Source: a virus
Virus record (IMG/VR): IMGVR_UViG_3300031623_000006
Span: 1-57,062 of that record
Length of the DNA: 57,062 bases
Direction: 5' to 3' (one strand)
This document shows, piece by piece, positions 20,246 to 28,702 of this stretch (its first letter is position 1; the number at the start of each line of letters is the position of its first letter). The notes beneath the pieces were generated by a model. It searched no databases. It had not been told where the DNA came from and saw nothing but the letters and a program-made list of their open reading frames with translations. The position numbers and the translations under genes are program-made.

Positions 20246-21420
20246 GGTTCATAGCATCAGCCATCATGCTCTGCGCATCCGTGGCACAGGCGTCACCGCA
20301 AGAGGCAACAGGCACCATTGGGGGCGGCTGCTCCTGCGTGGTGATCTCGCCCGATGGGTACGTGCTGACGGCAGAGCATTGCGGCGCGAAAGACGGCGAG
20401 ACCGTCACGCTGAATGGCCGGGCATACAAAGCCAAGATGGTACACGCCCCGCACAATAACAACGTGGACGAGGCGGTGCTGCTCAAAATCAGCAGTCCCG
20501 ACCCGTTCCCCTACGCTCCGGTATCGAAGACGCATCCAGAAGCAGGAGACCACGTCACGTCGATGGGATTTCCCAACGGCAAGTGGGCCGAATCCAGCGG
20601 AGAGATACTGTCCGTGTCGGCCACTATCGGCAACCCGATGGGTGTGTTCGCTACGGCTTACACAACACACGTCAACTTCGGAGCAGCAGGCGGCAACAGC
20701 GGGGGTCCGTTATTCAACGCAGAGGGCGAGGTCATTGGCCTAACATCAACGACGTCGCCCGACGGCAGTCGGTGCATCGGATGGGCGTCAATCAACACAG
20801 CAACCAAGGGCATCACGTTCGTTCAACAGTTCCGGCGCAAGCCGCACGTGCTGTTCTTCGGCTTCGAGGAATGCCCGCCCTGCCAGTCAGTCAAGCGGGA
20901 CATCAAGGCGGGGCTGCTCGACGACATCGACATCGAATACGTTGACATCCAGACGGTTGAGGGCAACAAGCGGTGGGTGGCACTGACGGACGCCATCAAG
21001 AAGGCGAACCCGAACTTCAAGTACGAATACACCTTCCCTGCCTTTCATCGGGCGGGAGACGCGAACATCGTCTACGGCTACAACCAGAGGGGCGGCGACA
21101 GGCGATTGCTCAAGTGGGTGCTGGACACCATCAGGCTGCCGCTGACGCTGACCGAGGGCATTCTCGGACTGGTGTATCCAAAGTCGAGCGGAACGCAGTC
21201 ACCGCCTGCACCTGTGCCGCCTGCTGAAGACGATCCGCCGAGTCCGAAGTCAACGACGCCACCGAATGCTCCCGTCGCACCTGTTGACGATGAGCCAACC
21301 GTTGACGACGACCCACCTGTCGAGGCACCGGAACCGGAAGCCGATTCACTAATGCTCGTGCTACTGGCGGCGGGCATGGGCTTGGTAGAGACGTTTATCA
21401 AGAAGAAGGTGAAGCCATGA
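20242..21420 (+). CDS. membrane-anchored trypsin-like protease fused to a thioredoxin-like domain
   Basis: The 392-residue protein has a Sec signal (residues 1-18, cleaved near AQA-SP). A trypsin-fold peptidase follows with H46 (TAEHC), D76 (NVDEAVL) and S153 (GGNSGGP). Next comes a thioredoxin-like domain (about 200-290) with CPPC at 211-214 and a cis-Pro candidate at TFPAF. A Pro/Asp-rich linker (about 315-368) and a C-terminal transmembrane helix (369-385) with KKK end it. The protease would act in the periplasm or at the cell surface, and the CPPC suggests redox activity or a docking fold. It overlaps its neighbours by four bases on both sides, so it belongs to the lipase-nuclease operon. 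Lysis, envelope remodelling or superinfection exclusion are all possible. Confidence 0.8.
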   Translation: MRFIASAIMLCASVAQASPQEATGTIGGGCSCVVISPDGYVLTAEHCGAKDGETVTLNGRAYKAKMVHAPHNNNVDEAVLLKISSPDPFPYAPVSKTHPEAGDHVTSMGFPNGKWAESSGEILSVSATIGNPMGVFATAYTTHVNFGAAGGNSGGPLFNAEGEVIGLTSTTSPDGSRCIGWASINTATKGITFVQQFRRKPHVLFFGFEECPPCQSVKRDIKAGLLDDIDIEYVDIQTVEGNKRWVALTDAIKKANPNFKYEYTFPAFHRAGDANIVYGYNQRGGDRRLLKWVLDTIRLPLTLTEGILGLVYPKSSGTQSPPAPVPPAEDDPPSPKSTTPPNAPVAPVDDEPTVDDDPPVEAPEPEADSLMLVLLAAGMGLVETFIKKKVKP

Positions 21421-21674
21421 CTGCTGCACTGGCATTCCTCACAAGCCCTATCGGTGCCTACATCGTGTCCCGCCTCGGCAGCAAGTTGATGAGGGAGCAC
21501 GGCGGCACGCTCTGGTTCAAGATTGGGTCCGTTTTGTTCAAGCGGTTCCTGAAGCCCAAGAAGACCGACGCACAGAATCTGCTCGACAGACTCGACGCCG
21601 AGGGGGTCAAGCTGACGAAGGCGCAGCGAGCCAAGCTGTCGCAGGAAGACCAAGACCTGATTGATCACGTATAA
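21417..21674 (+). CDS. unknown 85-residue protein with amphipathic N-terminus
   Basis: ATG at 21417 overlaps the protease stop. The first ~50 residues are hydrophobic and basic (ALAFLTSPIGAYIVSRLGSKLM), able to associate with a membrane. The rest is a charged helix. It could belong to the lysis set. No family recognised. Confidence 0.6.
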   Translation: MTAALAFLTSPIGAYIVSRLGSKLMREHGGTLWFKIGSVLFKRFLKPKKTDAQNLLDRLDAEGVKLTKAQRAKLSQEDQDLIDHV

Positions 21675-21683
21675 GGAGTGCCA

Positions 21684-21989
21684 ATGTCTCTTGTCGCAAG
21701 ATTTCAGCAACCCGGATTAGATGACGACACCGATGGCATCCCCGTCCATCAGTTCGCGGCAGCGTTGAGGCTGTGGTCGCGCGGGAAGACCACAAGAGGC
21801 AATGTCATCTCTACCTTTGCAATCAGTGTCGCAGAAGAAGCGCAACTGGACTTGATTAAGGCAAACTATCTGGGCAAGGCGGCGGGCATCGACCGTGCCG
21901 ACTACCTGTCTGACGTGGAGTCCGCGCAGTTCCTGCTTGAGGGCGGCACAATTACATTGGCGCAGGCCGAGTCCATTATTGAACTGTAG
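21684..21989 (+). CDS. unknown 101-residue protein
   Basis: ATG at 21684 follows AAGGAG. The product reads as a helical protein, HQFAAALRLWSRGKTTRGNVISTFAISVAEEAQLDLIKANYL. I recognise this as similar to small proteins located before tail fibre genes in some phages. No function known. Confidence 0.6.
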   Translation: MSLVARFQQPGLDDDTDGIPVHQFAAALRLWSRGKTTRGNVISTFAISVAEEAQLDLIKANYLGKAAGIDRADYLSDVESAQFLLEGGTITLAQAESIIEL

Positions 21990-21994
21990 CAGCA

Positions 21995-23599
21995 ATGGCA
22001 GACGTAAAATACAAAGTGGTCGAGGCTGCACTCCCGTCGTCAGGGACGGCTGAAGTTACGGACATTACTTGCCCTGCTGATACGATGGGAGACCTGACAG
22101 ACACGTACTTCACGTTTCGCAACGGGGCCGACGCTGCGTTTTATGCGTGGTTTAATGCTGATGGAATTGGGGCTGATCCTACCCCCGGTGGTACGGGGAT
22201 CGAGGTTGGTATCATGTCAGACGATACAGCAACCGCCGTGGCAACCGCGACGGCAAGTGCGATTGATGCAAACGGCAACTTCAGTTGTACTTCGTCATCG
22301 GCGGTAGCAACAATCACGAACGCAGCGGGTGGGGCCGCAACAGATGCAGCCGATGGGAATGCAGGCGTCAGCGTTAATGTCACAACGCAGGGTGCTGCCG
22401 GTACAACTGACTTCACGTCGGCGGGATTCGGTACGGTCAAGGCGGCTGTGATATTTCACACGTCCTGCATCACTCTTGGCACACGGGCTGATGGGTATGA
22501 GTTTGGCGTTGGGTTCTGGGACGGGACAAATCAGGGGGCTGCGCAGGTAACGGCTGAAGACGCTGTAGGAACGACGGCAACACACAGAATTGGCGTGCAA
22601 AACAGAGCCGCTCTTGTAGGCATTAGCGGAACACTCACTGAGTACACGGCTTCTGCGATAACGGATGGTATTCGATTGACTCTGACAGTTGACAATACAG
22701 CGGTGCAGCGACGGTGCGTTGTTTTGCTGATTGGTGGGGCAGACGCGGCGGGGGCAACTGGCAGTTTCGCCCTGCATACAGCCCAGAATTCAGCGACGAC
22801 AAAAGCACACGGTATGGGGGTAACTCCTGACGCGGTTCTGTTTACGTGCAGTTCAAAACCAAATACCAATCGAGGAAATGACGCCCGGTTGGCGTTTGGC
22901 GTTTGTTCGTCGGACCTAACCCAACGATGCGTGTTGTGGTCGAGCAACAATGCAGTGTCTGCTGCTGACGTGACGGCTAGGCTCGAAACTAACTCAGCAA
23001 CGGGGGTGGTATCTTCCGCCGGGCTTGGTGCAACTGGCGAAATCACAACGCTTGACGCGACAAACATTATATGCACGACACGAGATGCGGCCACAAAAGC
23101 TTACTTTGTCAACTACCTCGCACTCGACCTTAACGGTGCTGGCGTTGATTTAAGAACGCTGACATCTCCAACTAGTACCGGGGACAACGCAGTGTCTGGT
23201 GTTGGGTTTGCACCGTCCGCATTACTCCAGTGTTTGACGAAAATTGCGACGGCAGATTCAACAATCACAGACGCGGCTGCAAACTCCCTCCAAGTTGGGG
23301 TGACAGACGGTACAAATACATTCAGCCTATGCTCGGTTGACGAGGAAGCGGCAGCTACTACCAACACATTCTCAGTCACGACATCAGGAAAACTGATTGA
23401 CCTCGACAATTCAGCGTCTGGGTCAGCAGCCGACTTAATCACGGCGACGACGACACTTGACGGAGACGGGCGAACCCACAACTACACGGCGGTTGATGGA
23501 ACTGCTAGGCTAGGTTGGGAGTTAATGTTTGGAGTCCCAGCATCGGGACTCAGCATTCCTATAGCAGCCTATCATTACAATCACAGCTTGAGGTCATAA
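21995..23599 (+). CDS. virion/tail surface protein, beta-rich
   Basis: The 534-residue protein is rich in Ala, Thr, Ser and Val with few charged residues, typical of phage tail-spike, fibre or decoration proteins. The N-terminal part (about 1-150) is a Thr/Ala-rich beta region; later segments repeat a pattern of FGVG/FGVCSSDLTQR/VGVTDGTNTF strands. It starts 6 bases after the previous stop and precedes a repeat fibre. It probably contributes to receptor recognition or the virion surface; no catalytic motif is visible. Confidence 0.6.
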   Translation: MADVKYKVVEAALPSSGTAEVTDITCPADTMGDLTDTYFTFRNGADAAFYAWFNADGIGADPTPGGTGIEVGIMSDDTATAVATATASAIDANGNFSCTSSSAVATITNAAGGAATDAADGNAGVSVNVTTQGAAGTTDFTSAGFGTVKAAVIFHTSCITLGTRADGYEFGVGFWDGTNQGAAQVTAEDAVGTTATHRIGVQNRAALVGISGTLTEYTASAITDGIRLTLTVDNTAVQRRCVVLLIGGADAAGATGSFALHTAQNSATTKAHGMGVTPDAVLFTCSSKPNTNRGNDARLAFGVCSSDLTQRCVLWSSNNAVSAADVTARLETNSATGVVSSAGLGATGEITTLDATNIICTTRDAATKAYFVNYLALDLNGAGVDLRTLTSPTSTGDNAVSGVGFAPSALLQCLTKIATADSTITDAAANSLQVGVTDGTNTFSLCSVDEEAAATTNTFSVTTSGKLIDLDNSASGSAADLITATTTLDGDGRTHNYTAVDGTARLGWELMFGVPASGLSIPIAAYHYNHSLRS

Positions 23600-23602
23600 C
23601 CG

Positions 23603-25270
23603 ATGCTGATAATCAGGCAAAACGCAACGCACAAAGTGGTCATCGGGCCGGTGGTGGCCGTCGGCGATGGCTTCACGCCAGTGACCACGCTTGACGAAGG
23701 TACGGCTGACGAAGCGGAAGCCATCCTGCACAACAACGGCACCGTCGTTGATATTTCCGGCGTTGGCTATCCGCTCGTGGCGATAACGACAGCCGATGGA
23801 TACTACCACCTGACGTTGGCAACGGGGATTACCAGCACCGTCGGTCACCTGACTGTGATTTACAACGACGACTCGCTGTGCCTGCCTGTCAGGGCTGACT
23901 TCACTGTGGTTGAGGAAGCGGTCTACGACAAGACATACAAGGCAGCGGCAACAGGTGTCGATGCGGACTGGACTCCACTTGGACGCTTGGACGTTTTGCT
24001 TGACGCTATCCCAACGACTGCCATGCGAGGCACGGACTCGGGAGCGTTGGCATCTGTTGCAACTGAGGCGAGGCTGGCTGAACTGGACGCCGCAAATCTC
24101 CCCACCGATGTTGCCGCTATCCCAACGACCGCAATGCGTGGAACTGATTCCGCCCTGACCGACAAGGCAGGCTTCTCGCTCTCGACGGCTGGGATTCTCG
24201 CGGTGTGGCATCAGGCGTTGACTGCGGTTGTGACGGCTGGAACGGTGGGCAAGCTGTTGAAAGATGAGATCACAGCCGCGAGGATGGCGGTGCTAACCGA
24301 CTGGATTGACGCTGGGCGATTGGACGCTCTGCTTGACGCTATCCCGACAACGGCGATGCGAGGCACAGACTCGGCAGCGTTGGCGAGTGTTGCCACAGAG
24401 GCGAGATTGGCGGAACTCGATGCTGCAAATCTTCCGACCGACATTGCAGCGATCCCGACGACCGCAATGCGCGGAACAGATTCAGCCGCGTTGGCATCTG
24501 TTGCGACCGAGGCGAGATTGGCTGAATTAGACGCAGCTAATATCCCAGCGGACATTGCAGCAATACCAACGACGGCCATGCGAGGTACAGACTCGGCCAA
24601 CACAACAACCCCGCCCACGGTCAACGCCATCGTCGATCAAGTGTGGGATGAAGCACAGGCCGACCACGTTGCGGTTGGCAGCTTCGGCGTAACCGCCAGT
24701 GAAATTGCAGCAATACCAACGACGGCCATGCGAGGCACAGACTCGGCGGCACTTGCTTCCGTTGCAACTGAGGCTCGCCTTGCCGAGTTGGATGCTGCAA
24801 ATCTCCCCACCGACATTGCAGCGATTCCGACGACAGCGATGAGGGGAACGGATTCGGCGGCACTCGCTTCCGTTGCAACTGAGGCTCGGCTTGCCGAGTT
24901 GGATGCTGCGAACCTTCCGACTGATATTGCAGCTATTCCGACGACAGCGATGAGGGGAACGGACAACGTGGTTCTGGCCGGTCCAACAAAAGCAGAGATG
25001 GATACGGCGCACGCGCTGCTTGCAACCCCCGCACAGGTTAACACTCAGGTCGTCGATGTGCTGCGAACCGACACGGCAGCCGAACTGTCCGCCGTTCCCG
25101 CAGCAAGCCCCGCGCTGCACACGATGATTCAGCTTCTCTACATGGCGCTAAGAAACAAAGTGGACGTGACTGCGAACAACAAGGAAGTCCATGTCGATGC
25201 TGGGACAGTCCTTGGAACGAAAACTCTTTCCGATGATGCCACAACCTACTCTGAAACGAAGATGGCATAA
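23603..25270 (+). CDS. repeat-containing tail fibre-like protein
   Basis: The 555-residue protein has an N-terminal beta domain (about 1-115). A long stretch of tandem repeats follows, with eight copies of AIPTTAMRGTDS/N and five of LASVATEARLAELDAAN. A C-terminal helix and a short trimer-like end complete it. Such repeats form elongated, probably trimeric, coiled or beta-spiral shafts in phage fibres. The start at 23603 follows AGGTCATAACCG. The repeat DNA is much less conserved than the protein. A minus-strand HNH gene sits directly after the stop. Confidence 0.7.
   Translation: MLIIRQNATHKVVIGPVVAVGDGFTPVTTLDEGTADEAEAILHNNGTVVDISGVGYPLVAITTADGYYHLTLATGITSTVGHLTVIYNDDSLCLPVRADFTVVEEAVYDKTYKAAATGVDADWTPLGRLDVLLDAIPTTAMRGTDSGALASVATEARLAELDAANLPTDVAAIPTTAMRGTDSALTDKAGFSLSTAGILAVWHQALTAVVTAGTVGKLLKDEITAARMAVLTDWIDAGRLDALLDAIPTTAMRGTDSAALASVATEARLAELDAANLPTDIAAIPTTAMRGTDSAALASVATEARLAELDAANIPADIAAIPTTAMRGTDSANTTTPPTVNAIVDQVWDEAQADHVAVGSFGVTASEIAAIPTTAMRGTDSAALASVATEARLAELDAANLPTDIAAIPTTAMRGTDSAALASVATEARLAELDAANLPTDIAAIPTTAMRGTDNVVLAGPTKAEMDTAHALLATPAQVNTQVVDVLRTDTAAELSAVPAASPALHTMIQLLYMALRNKVDVTANNKEVHVDAGTVLGTKTLSDDATTYSETKMA
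23999..24963 (+). repeat. tandem coding repeats of the fibre shaft
   Basis: Units of roughly 33-36 codons encode near-identical protein segments. Third-codon positions vary widely: the IPTTAMRGTDS segment is written with different synonymous codons in most copies, although the last copies are more alike. One 40-residue insertion (NTTTPPTVNAIVDQVWDEAQ) interrupts the series near 24600-24700. Confidence 0.75.
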
Positions 25271-25273
25271 TGG

Positions 25274-25699
25274 CTATTTCTCGCGAGCTAACACGCAAGA
25301 ACATTTTCTTGAACAGCATGGACGTGATGTCCTTGGTTTTCTCTTTGGAGTAAAGTCGATTCCACATGCCGAACATTCCAGAACCATCTCAGTTTTCCAT
25401 GTTGTGTGCTTGCGTGGGTGATCTGCGCGGTTTGTAAGTTCCAAGTTTTTTAGGCGGTTGTCTGTTTTTATGCCGTTGATATGATGAACAAGTTCATGCG
25501 GAGAAAGGGGTCGGCCAAGTGATTCAGACATTACGAGTCGATGCTCCAGAACGTAACCTCTGCTGGTGCGCATTGGATGATCTGGCGGAACCAGTACAAG
25601 CACGTAGCCACTATCGAAGGAGCGACCAGTACGAAACCCATTACTGCGTTGGCCGAATCGCCCCTTGAGGGACTCGCCAGTTTTTCCGCGTTTTCCCAT
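25274..25699 (-). CDS. free-standing HNH endonuclease, antisense in the tail cluster
   Basis: The 141-residue product contains GYVLEHRLVMSESLGRPLSPHELVHHINGIKTDNRLKNLEL, the HNH_3-type homing endonuclease core with H-H and N residues. A C-terminal zinc-like region (CSACG...CCSRKC) follows. The start at 25699 (MGKRG) is chosen over a longer upstream frame. The gene occupies the whole interval between two plus-strand structural genes and opposes their direction, as mobile HNH genes often do. No intron or intein is visible around it, so it looks like a solitary homing gene. Confidence 0.8.
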   Translation of the reverse strand: MGKRGKTGESLKGRFGQRSNGFRTGRSFDSGYVLVLVPPDHPMRTSRGYVLEHRLVMSESLGRPLSPHELVHHINGIKTDNRLKNLELTNRADHPRKHTTWKTEMVLECSACGIDFTPKRKPRTSRPCCSRKCSCVLAREK

Positions 25700-25730
25700 A
25701 GTTTTTTTATTGCACCTTAGTGTTGCCAAT

Positions 25731-26030
25731 ATGACAATAGACACAGCAGAAAAGAGAAAGTCAGCAGCCAGCGTTGGGCATGTCTCCACCATGCCGAGCG
25801 TGACGCCGAATGCGTCGGCAGACTCGGAATGGCGACAGCAATCGGCGTGGAGCTATTCTGGGATTGACGTTGACGTTGACGTTCCCGCAGCCGGAAATCC
25901 GTTCTACCGTCCACTGGCTACGTCAGTATCCAGTACACGTAGGCTGTCACCAGCACAATCTGATACAATGCGTTCGCGTCCGTCAGTGAGTGACACCCGG
26001 CGAATTGCACCACCACAGGAAACCATGTAA
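25731..26030 (+). CDS. phage structural-cluster protein (MTIDTAEKR type)
   Basis: The 99-residue protein begins TAEKRKSAASVGHVS...VTPNASADSEWRQQSAWSYSGI. I know this segment from a family of short proteins between tail and adaptor genes in many phages, function unestablished. The ATG at 25731 is chosen by this conserved start. Its stop shares a base with the next ATG (TAATG). Confidence 0.7.
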   Translation: MTIDTAEKRKSAASVGHVSTMPSVTPNASADSEWRQQSAWSYSGIDVDVDVPAAGNPFYRPLATSVSSTRRLSPAQSDTMRSRPSVSDTRRIAPPQETM

Positions 26031-27241
26031 TGGCCGAACAGCCACTATTCACATTCCAAGACGCTGTTGACCACGTAAGTGATGTGTTCGACATCGCCGG
26101 ACTGGACGCTACGTCAAAGCACTTCCGCGCCGCAAAGCGTGCCGTCGCCGATGCTTACCGGGATATCGTTCGGCTGCACGAGTGGAGTTACTACGAGCGG
26201 CACGGACAGATTACCACGGAAGCCGAACAGTCGTCATCGACTATCACATATGATCATACTGGCGGAACTTACGAGCGGATGGTGACCATCGCCGCTGGCA
26301 CATGGCCGACGAACGCTCGCTACATGCACATCATCATCGAAAGCCAGCGGTACAAGGTGGCAACACGAGAATCATCCACCGTCATCACGCTGACTCCCGA
26401 CACCAACCCCGGTGCTGACGTAGCCGCTGGAACGTCGTACAACATCTTCCGATCTGTTTACCCATTGCCGGTGAACTTCCGCCGCATGAGTCCGCTGATC
26501 GACTTGAAAAACAACTGGATGCTCAAGTACATCCCACCCGGAAAAGTCATGCACGCGCTGGTGGGGCGATACCAGCCACAAGATCCCGACAGTTTCACGA
26601 TTAGGAATCAGGGCGACTTCTACGGTGGGCTTTCTGTTGAGATGCTCCCGCCGCCATCAATTGCACGCACCTACGACTTCGCCGGAGAATTCGATCCCCG
26701 GGCATTGACAACGTACAAATACAATACGGGAACGGTGAGCAGCACAGCCGGGACGACTACTGTCACGGGTTCCGCTACGGTGTTTGCCGACGCACATATC
26801 GGTGACGTGATCCGCTTTGCCAAAGACAGCACCGACACACCGGACGGGCTGTATGGCGATCCGGGTGGAACCGACACGCCGTATGTTTCACAGAGGGTGA
26901 TTCTGGCAGTGGCAAGCACGACGTCAGTGACAATCGACGCCAGTGTTCCAGCCACAATATCTGGAGTCAACTACTCAATCAGTTCACCGTTGGACATCCC
27001 GACAAACGACATGATGAATCTGTTCCAGAGGATGTGTGAATCGGGGTATCGCAACCTCAACCCGAGAGAGTGCGGAATAAAGGAACGGCAGGAAGCTCGC
27101 ATGGAAGTCCAGTCTGCGCTAATACTTGCGATGCGTGCCGATGTTCACGACCGCAGCGACGGGCTGTATGACCGCTCAGGGTGGAGTACGCTGGACGACT
27201 TGGCGTTGCGGGGAACCGCAGCAGTTAACAGTTCTATCTAA
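26030..27241 (+). CDS. head-tail connector/adaptor-like protein with inserted beta domain
   Basis: The 403-residue protein starts with a helical segment FRAAKRAVADAYRDIVRLHEWSYY and ends with a helical part (FQRMCESGYRNLNPRECGIKERQEAR). Similar proteins lie between capsid and tail genes and act as adaptors or neck proteins. The middle (about 225-315) is a Thr/Gly-rich beta insertion. The assignment is by position and pattern, not by a diagnostic motif. Confidence 0.55.
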   Translation: MAEQPLFTFQDAVDHVSDVFDIAGLDATSKHFRAAKRAVADAYRDIVRLHEWSYYERHGQITTEAEQSSSTITYDHTGGTYERMVTIAAGTWPTNARYMHIIIESQRYKVATRESSTVITLTPDTNPGADVAAGTSYNIFRSVYPLPVNFRRMSPLIDLKNNWMLKYIPPGKVMHALVGRYQPQDPDSFTIRNQGDFYGGLSVEMLPPPSIARTYDFAGEFDPRALTTYKYNTGTVSSTAGTTTVTGSATVFADAHIGDVIRFAKDSTDTPDGLYGDPGGTDTPYVSQRVILAVASTTSVTIDASVPATISGVNYSISSPLDIPTNDMMNLFQRMCESGYRNLNPRECGIKERQEARMEVQSALILAMRADVHDRSDGLYDRSGWSTLDDLALRGTAAVNSSI

Positions 27242-27250
27242 GACGACCTG

Positions 27251-27763
27251 ATGGCAGACGCAGTTCAATACGACATCATGCTGGCTGTCCAGACGGGACT
27301 GCGAGCTTTGACGTTCGCGGCACAGGGTAGCGAACCTATCCCAACAATAACTGACGCAGCAATCGTCTTCGCAAAGTCGGGACACAAGACACGTCGGACA
27401 AATCGAAAAATGCCGGGCTGGCTGATTTCACCCGGAAATCGAATCGAGATGCAAAGAACGGCAGGAGAGAACAAGCGTGACGACGTGTGGTATCCGTTCC
27501 TTTGCCAGTTACTGATAAGCGACCACCAGCACGACACGTTGTTTCTGCGGACATCCATGAAGTGGCTGGAGCAGGCGTGCAAGAAGTTTCGGAACCAAGA
27601 TATCGGCGTAAGTTCAATCAGCAGCAACGAGGGTGGAGTCACGTGGAACTGCGAAGCGTCGGTGGTTTACACAGTCGATGAGAGCCAGTGGCTGAAATGC
27701 GAAGGTTTTATTGGCGGCGTGGAATTACGATTCGGGGCATACGAACCACGCGGCACATCTTAA
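27251..27763 (+). CDS. tail completion/terminator-like protein
   Basis: The 170-residue protein (MADAVQYDIMLAVQTGLRAL...) alternates helices and strands as tail-terminator proteins do, and is located directly before the tail tube gene, the usual place. No invariant motif supports it further. Confidence 0.5.
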   Translation: MADAVQYDIMLAVQTGLRALTFAAQGSEPIPTITDAAIVFAKSGHKTRRTNRKMPGWLISPGNRIEMQRTAGENKRDDVWYPFLCQLLISDHQHDTLFLRTSMKWLEQACKKFRNQDIGVSSISSNEGGVTWNCEASVVYTVDESQWLKCEGFIGGVELRFGAYEPRGTS

Positions 27764-27778
27764 TACGAGGGACAGACT

Positions 27779-28702
27779 ATGACCGGACAATCCCAAGGCG
27801 CACTCGCCCAACTCTGCATGGACACGGCACTGCCGATTGACACGTCCAGCCTGCCGTTGCATTTTTACAAATCAACGCTGTCGGCAAAGTACGAGTTGAT
27901 TGATGACGGTTCCCAATCTATGCGTGGCGAGCGTTCGCATATCGAGGAGCGTGTCAGCACAGGATTGATCGACGTGTCGGGTTCGATCTTCGCCTACGCC
28001 TCACCAGACGAACTCGACAACTGGTTGCCGTTTGCGTTGGGTACGGCCGCTGCAGGTGATGTGTTCGCAGTGGCCGACGTTGGACTTGAACGGTGGTTTG
28101 AAATCGACAATGTCACCAAAGTCCACACTTTCAACTCGTGCTTCTGCGATCAGATGATTATCTCCGGGCAGAAGGGACAGCCGGTTTCTTACGAGTTTCG
28201 CATCATTGGAACTTCCGTGACTGAATCTGCGGCTGGAGACTTCCCTGCGCTGACGTTCAGCACGCAAAGGTTCTCGGCGTTCCATGAGGGTGTATTGACG
28301 ATGCAGAGTACGTCGCACCTGTTCGATCGGTTCGTTCTGGTAATCGATAACCACCTGGAGCGAAATTACAACAGCTTACCGACAGCGACCGACATTGTTC
28401 CTCGCGACCGCACAGTGACTCTCTACACATCCACGCCGTACACTAGCACGGAGTCGGGATTGCTTACGACTCCCGCCGCGTTGGATGGAACATGGGCCAC
28501 GTTCGACCCCGCTGGTGCTGCCGCGTCTCTCGTCTTCACTAACGGTGCAACATCAACTTCGATTGCCATCGGTAATCTTAAAATCACCCCACGCACGCCA
28601 GAGAACGCGGGCAAGCGACAGATTCGACTGCCGATTAAGGCCAAGGCATACAAGACAGGTTCCACTGACGAAATCAAGATTACTCACGATGCGACTCCAT
28701 GA
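27779..28702 (+). CDS. tail tube protein-like
   Basis: The 307-residue protein has the sequence pattern of phage tail tube proteins: MRGERSHIEERVSTGLIDVSGSIFAYASPDELDNWLPFALG (about 43-85), then a strand-rich domain with VRDRTVTLYT-like strands. Tube proteins polymerise into the tail bore. The second half has a Thr/Ala-rich extra domain. GAGGGAC precedes ATG 27779. It is followed by an acidic protein at the position where tail assembly chaperones usually lie. Confidence 0.65.
   Translation: MTGQSQGALAQLCMDTALPIDTSSLPLHFYKSTLSAKYELIDDGSQSMRGERSHIEERVSTGLIDVSGSIFAYASPDELDNWLPFALGTAAAGDVFAVADVGLERWFEIDNVTKVHTFNSCFCDQMIISGQKGQPVSYEFRIIGTSVTESAAGDFPALTFSTQRFSAFHEGVLTMQSTSHLFDRFVLVIDNHLERNYNSLPTATDIVPRDRTVTLYTSTPYTSTESGLLTTPAALDGTWATFDPAGAAASLVFTNGATSTSIAIGNLKITPRTPENAGKRQIRLPIKAKAYKTGSTDEIKITHDATP

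Noticed and set aside
22141-25120. Long minus-strand open frames opposite the fibre genes
   Set aside because: Alanine/threonine-rich repeats on the plus strand automatically leave open frames on the other strand; no start sites or motifs support them.
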